The notes beneath the pieces are model-generated. The model made no database searches. It was not told where the DNA came from and saw nothing but the letters and a program-made list of their open reading frames with translations. From the NCBI GenBank assembly GCA_937900425.1, contig CALCDT010000292.1, positions 1-27,938 of the forward strand: 27,938 nucleotides of DNA, given 5' to 3'. This stretch comes from an uncultured Alphaproteobacteria bacterium. GTDB taxonomy: Bacteria > Pseudomonadota > Alphaproteobacteria > Rhizobiales > Pleomorphomonadaceae. This document shows, one piece after another, positions 24,583-27,938 of the stretch. The position numbers and the translations under genes were made by a program. Position 1 is the first letter of the stretch. Each line of letters starts with the position of its first letter.

Positions 24583-25755
24583 TCACGATCCGATCAGCCG
24601 TCCGCCGTCGGCCCGCACGACCTGCGCATCGGCGAAGTCCGAGAACATCTCGGCGTCGGTGCCGGTGAGGAAGGCCTGGCAATCGAGGTCGGCGAGGCGG
24701 CGGGCGAGGGCGTGCCGGCGGGACGGATCGAGATGGGCGGCGACCTCGTCGAGCAGCAGGACCGGCGCGATGGCCGAGAGGTCGCGTACGAGGCGGGCGT
24801 GGGCGAGGACGAGGCCGATCAGCAGCGCCTTCTGCTCGCCGGTCGACGACAGGGCCGCGGGCATCGCCTTGCCGGCGTGGTGCACGACGAGATCGGAGCG
24901 GTGCGGGCCCGTCAGCGTGCGCCCGGCGGCGCGGTCGCGCGAGCGGGAGGCGGCGAGGTCGCGGATCCAGTGCTCCTCGACCTCGGCCGCGGCGGCGCCG
25001 CTCGCCGAGACTGCATCCGTCGCCGGGTCCGCCCCGGCGAGCGCCCGCTCGATGTCGCCGTCGAGGGCGAGGGCGACGGGAGGGAAGGCATCCTCGGCCG
25101 CGCTCGCCGCGATCTGTCGGCAGAGGGCGGCGACGGTGTCCCGCCGCGCCGCGGCGACGGCGACGCCGAGTTCGGCGATCTGGATCTCGGTGGCATCGAG
25201 CCAGGCCGGATCGGTCCGGAGGTCCTCGAGCAGGCGGTTGCGGGCGGTGAGGGCCTGCTCGTAGGCGAGGACGCGGCGGCCGTGGGCCGGGTCGAGCGTC
25301 AGCACCAGGCGGTCGAGAAAGCGGCGGCGGTCGGCGGCCGGGTCGGTGAAGAGCCCGTCCATCGCCGGGGTCAGCCACATCACCCGCAGGTGGTCGGAGA
25401 GGACGTCGGAGGTCTTCTGCGGCTCGCCGTCGACGCGGATCTGGCGCCCGGCCTCGCCGGCGATCATGCCGACGCCGATGCGGACCGGGCCGACGGCGCC
25501 GTCGACGTCGGCCGAAACCGCGAAACCGCCGGAGCCGCCGATCCGGGCGATGTCCTTCATCTGGGCCCGGCGCAGGCCGCGGCCGGGCGAGAGGCAGGAG
25601 ATCGCCTCGAGCAGGTTGGTCTTGCCGGCGCCGTTGTCGCCGACGAGCACCGTCACGGCTGCCGCGACGTCGAGCCGGGCGCCGGCGTAGTTGCGGAAAT
25701 CGGTGAGACGCAGGCCGGTGAGACGAACTGCCCGGACCTCGGCGGCGGCGCCCAC
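24583..25755 (-). CDS. recF: DNA replication and repair protein RecF
   Basis: A 390-residue SMC-like ATPase that helps load RecA at single-strand gaps together with RecO and RecR. Motifs are the N-terminal LRLTDFRNYAGARLD (16-30), Walker A GDNGAGKT (39-46), the signature SSTGEQKALL (303-312) and Walker B VLLLDE (332-337), followed by a D-loop AAHLD. The gene begins with GTG at 25755. The GAGG of its ribosome-binding site overlaps the dnaN stop codon, and the gap to dnaN is only 7 bp, so the genes are co-transcribed and probably coupled. An alternative GTG lies six codons further in. Confidence 0.95.
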   Translation of the reverse strand: MGAAAEVRAVRLTGLRLTDFRNYAGARLDVAAAVTVLVGDNGAGKTNLLEAISCLSPGRGLRRAQMKDIARIGGSGGFAVSADVDGAVGPVRIGVGMIAGEAGRQIRVDGEPQKTSDVLSDHLRVMWLTPAMDGLFTDPAADRRRFLDRLVLTLDPAHGRRVLAYEQALTARNRLLEDLRTDPAWLDATEIQIAELGVAVAAARRDTVAALCRQIAASAAEDAFPPVALALDGDIERALAGADPATDAVSASGAAAAEVEEHWIRDLAASRSRDRAAGRTLTGPHRSDLVVHHAGKAMPAALSSTGEQKALLIGLVLAHARLVRDLSAIAPVLLLDEVAAHLDPSRRHALARRLADLDCQAFLTGTDAEMFSDFADAQVVRADGGRLIGS

Positions 25756-25762
25756 CGCGGCC

Positions 25763-26881
25763 TCAGACCCGCATCGGCATCAGGACGTAGAGCGTGTCGT
25801 CGTCGCTCGAGTCGCGGATGAGGGTCGGCGAGCCCGGGTCGGCGAGGCGGAAGATCGCGGTCTCGCCGGAGAGCTGGGAGGTGATGTCGAGCAGGTAGCG
25901 GGCGTTGAAGCCGATCTCGAGCGGATCGGAGCCGTATTCGACGTGGAGTTCCTCGGTGGCGCTGCCCGAATCCGGGTTGACCACGGTCAGCACCATGCGG
26001 CCCTCGGACAAGGCGAGCTTCACGGCGCGACCGCGCTCGGAGGAGATGGTCGAGACGCGGTCGACCGCTTCGGCGAAGTCACCCTTCTCGACGACCAGTT
26101 CCTTGTCGTTGTTCTGAGGGATGACCCGGCCATAGTCCGGGAAGGTGCCGTCGATCAGCTTCGACGTCAGCACCACGGCGCCGACGGTGAGGCGGATCTT
26201 GGCGTCGGAGAGGTCGACCGTCACCTCGGCGTCGGGCTCTTCCAGCAGCTTCTGGATCTCGCCGACCGTCTTGCGCGGCACGATGATGCCGGGCATGCCG
26301 ACGGCCCCGTCGGGCGCGGCGATCTCGGTCTGGGCGAGGCGGTGGCCGTCGGTGGCGACGGCGCGGACCCGGCGTCCCGACGGCGTCTCGACGCAGTGCA
26401 GGTAGATGCCGTTGAGATAGTAGCGGATCTCTTCGGTCGAGATGGCGAACTGGGTGCGCTCGATCAGGCGGCGGAGCTCTTTGGCCGGCAGCTTGAAGGA
26501 ATGGCTGAGCTCGCCGGCCGAGATGTCCGGGAAATCGCTCTCGGGCAGCATCTGCAGCGAGAAGCGCGAGCGGCCCGACGTGATGGCGAGCGAGGCGCCG
26601 TCGGAGGAGGTCTCGAGGCGGACCTCGGCGCCGTCGGGCAGCTTGCGGACGATGTCGTAGAACATGTGCGCGGGCACCGTGGTGGCGCCGGGGCTCTCGA
26701 CCATCGCCGGCACCGTCTCGAGCGCGTCGAGATCGAGGTCGGTCGCCTTGAGCTGGAGGTCGCCGCCGGCGGCGCGCAGCAGCACGTTGGAGAGGATCGG
26801 GATCGTGTTGCGCCGTTCCACGACCCGGTGGACGTGCGTGAGCGACTTCAGAAGGTGGGTCCGCTCAAGGGTCACGCGCAT
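25763..26881 (-). CDS. dnaN: DNA polymerase III sliding clamp (beta subunit)
   Basis: A 372-residue sliding clamp that holds the replicative polymerase and many repair proteins on DNA. Features: the typical start MRVTLERTHLLKSLTHVHRV, RNTIPILSNVLL, domain repeats with ALAISSGRSRFSLQ-like strands, and the C-terminus DDDTLYVLMPMRV. The TLYVLMPMR end is the family signature. An upstream in-frame TTG start would add six residues, but ATG 26881 matches the normal N-terminus. In this genome dnaN is not next to dnaA, as is common in Hyphomicrobiales. Its upstream neighbour is rbfA, which is unusual. Confidence 0.96.
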   Translation of the reverse strand: MRVTLERTHLLKSLTHVHRVVERRNTIPILSNVLLRAAGGDLQLKATDLDLDALETVPAMVESPGATTVPAHMFYDIVRKLPDGAEVRLETSSDGASLAITSGRSRFSLQMLPESDFPDISAGELSHSFKLPAKELRRLIERTQFAISTEEIRYYLNGIYLHCVETPSGRRVRAVATDGHRLAQTEIAAPDGAVGMPGIIVPRKTVGEIQKLLEEPDAEVTVDLSDAKIRLTVGAVVLTSKLIDGTFPDYGRVIPQNNDKELVVEKGDFAEAVDRVSTISSERGRAVKLALSEGRMVLTVVNPDSGSATEELHVEYGSDPLEIGFNARYLLDITSQLSGETAIFRLADPGSPTLIRDSSDDDTLYVLMPMRV

Positions 26882-26949
26882 CGAATTCACACCCGTCAAG
26901 GTCTCGGCCGCTCCGGGCGGCTTTCGTCAAATGGGCGCTTAACTTGCAA

Positions 26950-26985
26950 CAGGGCGGATTGCAAGGGAAGGGTAAATCCGCCCTG
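26950..26985 (-). terminator. 11-bp stem-loop between rbfA and dnaN
   Basis: CAGGGCGGATT (26950-26960) pairs perfectly with AATCCGCCCTG (26975-26985) around a 14-base loop. On the minus strand it follows rbfA by about 60 bp and is followed by TTGCAAGTTAAGC. It is a good candidate for the end of the infB-rbfA transcript. The dnaN promoter is likely downstream of it, but no convincing one was found. Confidence 0.6.
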
Positions 26986-27045
26986 CCGTCGCGACCCTTC
27001 GCTCACCCTCGGAGCCCGGGCCGGCGAGGTCGCGCTCGACCGACC

Positions 27046-27462
27046 TCAGCCCTCGCCCTCGTCGCCGCTCTCCAGATCGCGGGCGACCGCCGGCGAGCGA
27101 AGGATGGCATCGATGCGGTCGGTCTCGTCGAAGCGGGTGTCGTATTTGAAGCGCAGGTCGGGGGCGAACTTCAGGTTGACCTTGTGGGCGACCTGGCCGC
27201 GCAGCCACTTGGCGTGGCGCGACAGCGCCTTCACCGCGTGGGAGGCGTCGCCGCCCATGGTCAGCGTGACGAAGACGGTGGCGTGCTTGAGGTCCGGCGA
27301 CATCCGCACCTCCGGCACCGTGATCATCATGGTCTCGAGCTCGGGATCGGAGATCTCGCCGCGGGCGATCGTCTCGGCGACGACGTGACGGATCAGTTCG
27401 CCGACGCGGAGCTGGCGCTGGGAGGGGAGGCCGGGGGCCGTGCCGGCTTGGTGTTTGGCCAT
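27046..27462 (-). CDS. rbfA: Ribosome-binding factor A
   Basis: A 138-residue RbfA with a KH-like fold that binds the 30S subunit late in 16S rRNA maturation. Family motifs: SQRQLRVGELIRHVVAETIA (14-33), the strand MITVPEVRMSPDLKHATVFV (46-65) and VNLKFAPDLRFKYDTRFDET near residues 95-114. The C-terminus is acidic. The ATG at 27462 is supported by GGAG nine to ten bases upstream. It follows infB on the same strand after 97 bp, which is the normal order. The next gene downstream is dnaN, not truB. Confidence 0.95.
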   Translation of the reverse strand: MAKHQAGTAPGLPSQRQLRVGELIRHVVAETIARGEISDPELETMMITVPEVRMSPDLKHATVFVTLTMGGDASHAVKALSRHAKWLRGQVAHKVNLKFAPDLRFKYDTRFDETDRIDAILRSPAVARDLESGDEGEG

Positions 27463-27503
27463 TTTCGTCTCCGTATTGCCCGAAGGTCGCCGCTCGAATG
27501 CGA

Positions 27504-27534
27504 TCGAGGCCGCGCGGTGACCGCACGGCCTCGA
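27504..27534 (-). promoter_or_regulatory. Hairpin between infB and rbfA
   Basis: TCGAGGCCG (27504-27512) pairs with CGGCCTCGA (27526-27534), and past one mismatch an inner GCGG/CCGC stem closes on a TGA loop. The 31-base structure lies about 25 bp after the infB stop, with no T-run. It is a strong RNA hairpin inside an operon that is usually co-transcribed. It could be a processing or attenuation site, or a partial terminator. Confidence 0.5.
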
Positions 27535-27559
27535 CAGGGTTGCGATCGGATCGTGCGGA

Positions 27560-27938
27560 TCACAGCGTCCGCGCGATCTCCTCCACGCGGAAGCATTCGA
27601 TGATGTCGCCGGCCCGCATGTCCTGGTAGGCCTCGAAGTTCATGCCGCATTCCTGGCCGGCGTGGACTTCCCTGACGTCGTCCTTGAACCGCTTGAGCGT
27701 ACCCAGCTTGCCCTCGTGGATCACGACGTTGTCGCGGATCAGGCGGACCTGGGCGCCGCGCTCCACCATGCCCTCGATGACGCGGCAGCCGGCGACCTTG
27801 CCGACCTTGGTGATGTTGAAGATCTCGAGGATCTCCGCGTTGCCGAGGAAGGTCTCGCGCCGTTCCGGGCTGAGCATGCCGCTCATCGCCGCCTTCACGT
27901 CATCCACGAGGTTGTAGATGATGTTGTAGTAGCGGATC
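27560..27938 (-). CDS. infB: Translation initiation factor IF-2, C-terminal part only
   Basis: The last 125 residues of IF-2 are present; the gene continues beyond the right edge. The visible part starts with IRYYNIIYNLVDDVKAAMSG and includes GNAEILEIFNITKVGKVAGC, CRVIEGMVERGAQVRLIRDN, RFKDDVREVHAGQECGM and GDIIECFRVEEIARTL. This matches domain C2 of IF-2, which binds formyl-methionyl-tRNA, and the end of domain C1. The GTPase domain is outside the window. It is followed on the same strand by rbfA. Confidence 0.96.
   Translation of the reverse strand, partial: IRYYNIIYNLVDDVKAAMSGMLSPERRETFLGNAEILEIFNITKVGKVAGCRVIEGMVERGAQVRLIRDNVVIHEGKLGTLKRFKDDVREVHAGQECGMNFEAYQDMRAGDIIECFRVEEIARTL

Noticed and set aside
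23987..25378. Upstream in-frame extension of gyrB, giving a 1274-residue protein
   Set aside because: The added part overlaps recF in another frame and is Arg/Pro-rich; the ATG at 23986 gives the normal GyrB N-terminus.

Overview
This GC-rich window looks like chromosome of an alphaproteobacterium of the order Hyphomicrobiales (Rhizobiales). The evidence is gene content and order: rnd / lptC-lptA-lptB-rpoN-hpf-ptsN, a Tim44-like/mltA/Smr/XRE module, an Hsp20 gene with a rhizobial-type RpoH promoter and a ROSE-like leader followed by a DUF1150 gene, and dnaN-recF-gyrB without dnaA. The genus cannot be named from this window. No tRNA, rRNA, insertion sequence, prophage or CRISPR array was seen.

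Layout. (1) 1-5913, all minus strand: a sugar-uptake and catabolism operon. It holds a periplasmic binding protein, permease, single-domain ATPase, class I LacD/YihT-like aldolase and ROK sugar kinase (cut by the left edge), preceded on the same strand by a LacI-type repressor gene. The operon has a good promoter with a CG-centred palindrome in its spacer. (2) 6252-9133, plus strand: Tim44-like protein, MltA, Smr-domain protein and a small XRE regulator. (3) 9171-10156, minus strand: a RES-Xre toxin-antitoxin pair with a readable promoter and overlapping operator palindrome. (4) 10268-12572: cysK (minus), then Hsp20 and DUF1150 (plus). (5) 12627-18616, minus strand: rnd, lptC, lptA, lptB, rpoN, hpf, ptsN, which cover LPS export, sigma-54, ribosome hibernation and the nitrogen phosphotransferase system. 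(6) 18767-21217, minus strand: an ECF sigma factor with a cysteine cluster in its linker, and a methyl-accepting chemotaxis protein. (7) 21554-26881, minus strand: dnaN, recF, gyrB (replication sliding clamp, gap repair, gyrase), with a 596-bp non-coding gap before gyrB. (8) 27046-27938, minus strand: infB (3' end) and rbfA.

Most genes are conserved housekeeping genes. The parts worth a second look are: the Hsp20 leader (CTTGAA-N17-CCATAT promoter plus a hairpin with the ROSE motif and a bulged G opposite the Shine-Dalgarno); the toxin-antitoxin operator; the cysteine-rich ECF linker; the sugar operon of unknown substrate; a parS-like palindrome at 8741; and the junction of dnaN-recF-gyrB with infB-rbfA, where truB would be expected. 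Long open frames opposite most genes are codon-bias shadows and are not annotated. All promoters, operators and RNA structures were found by eye, without folding software or database searches.
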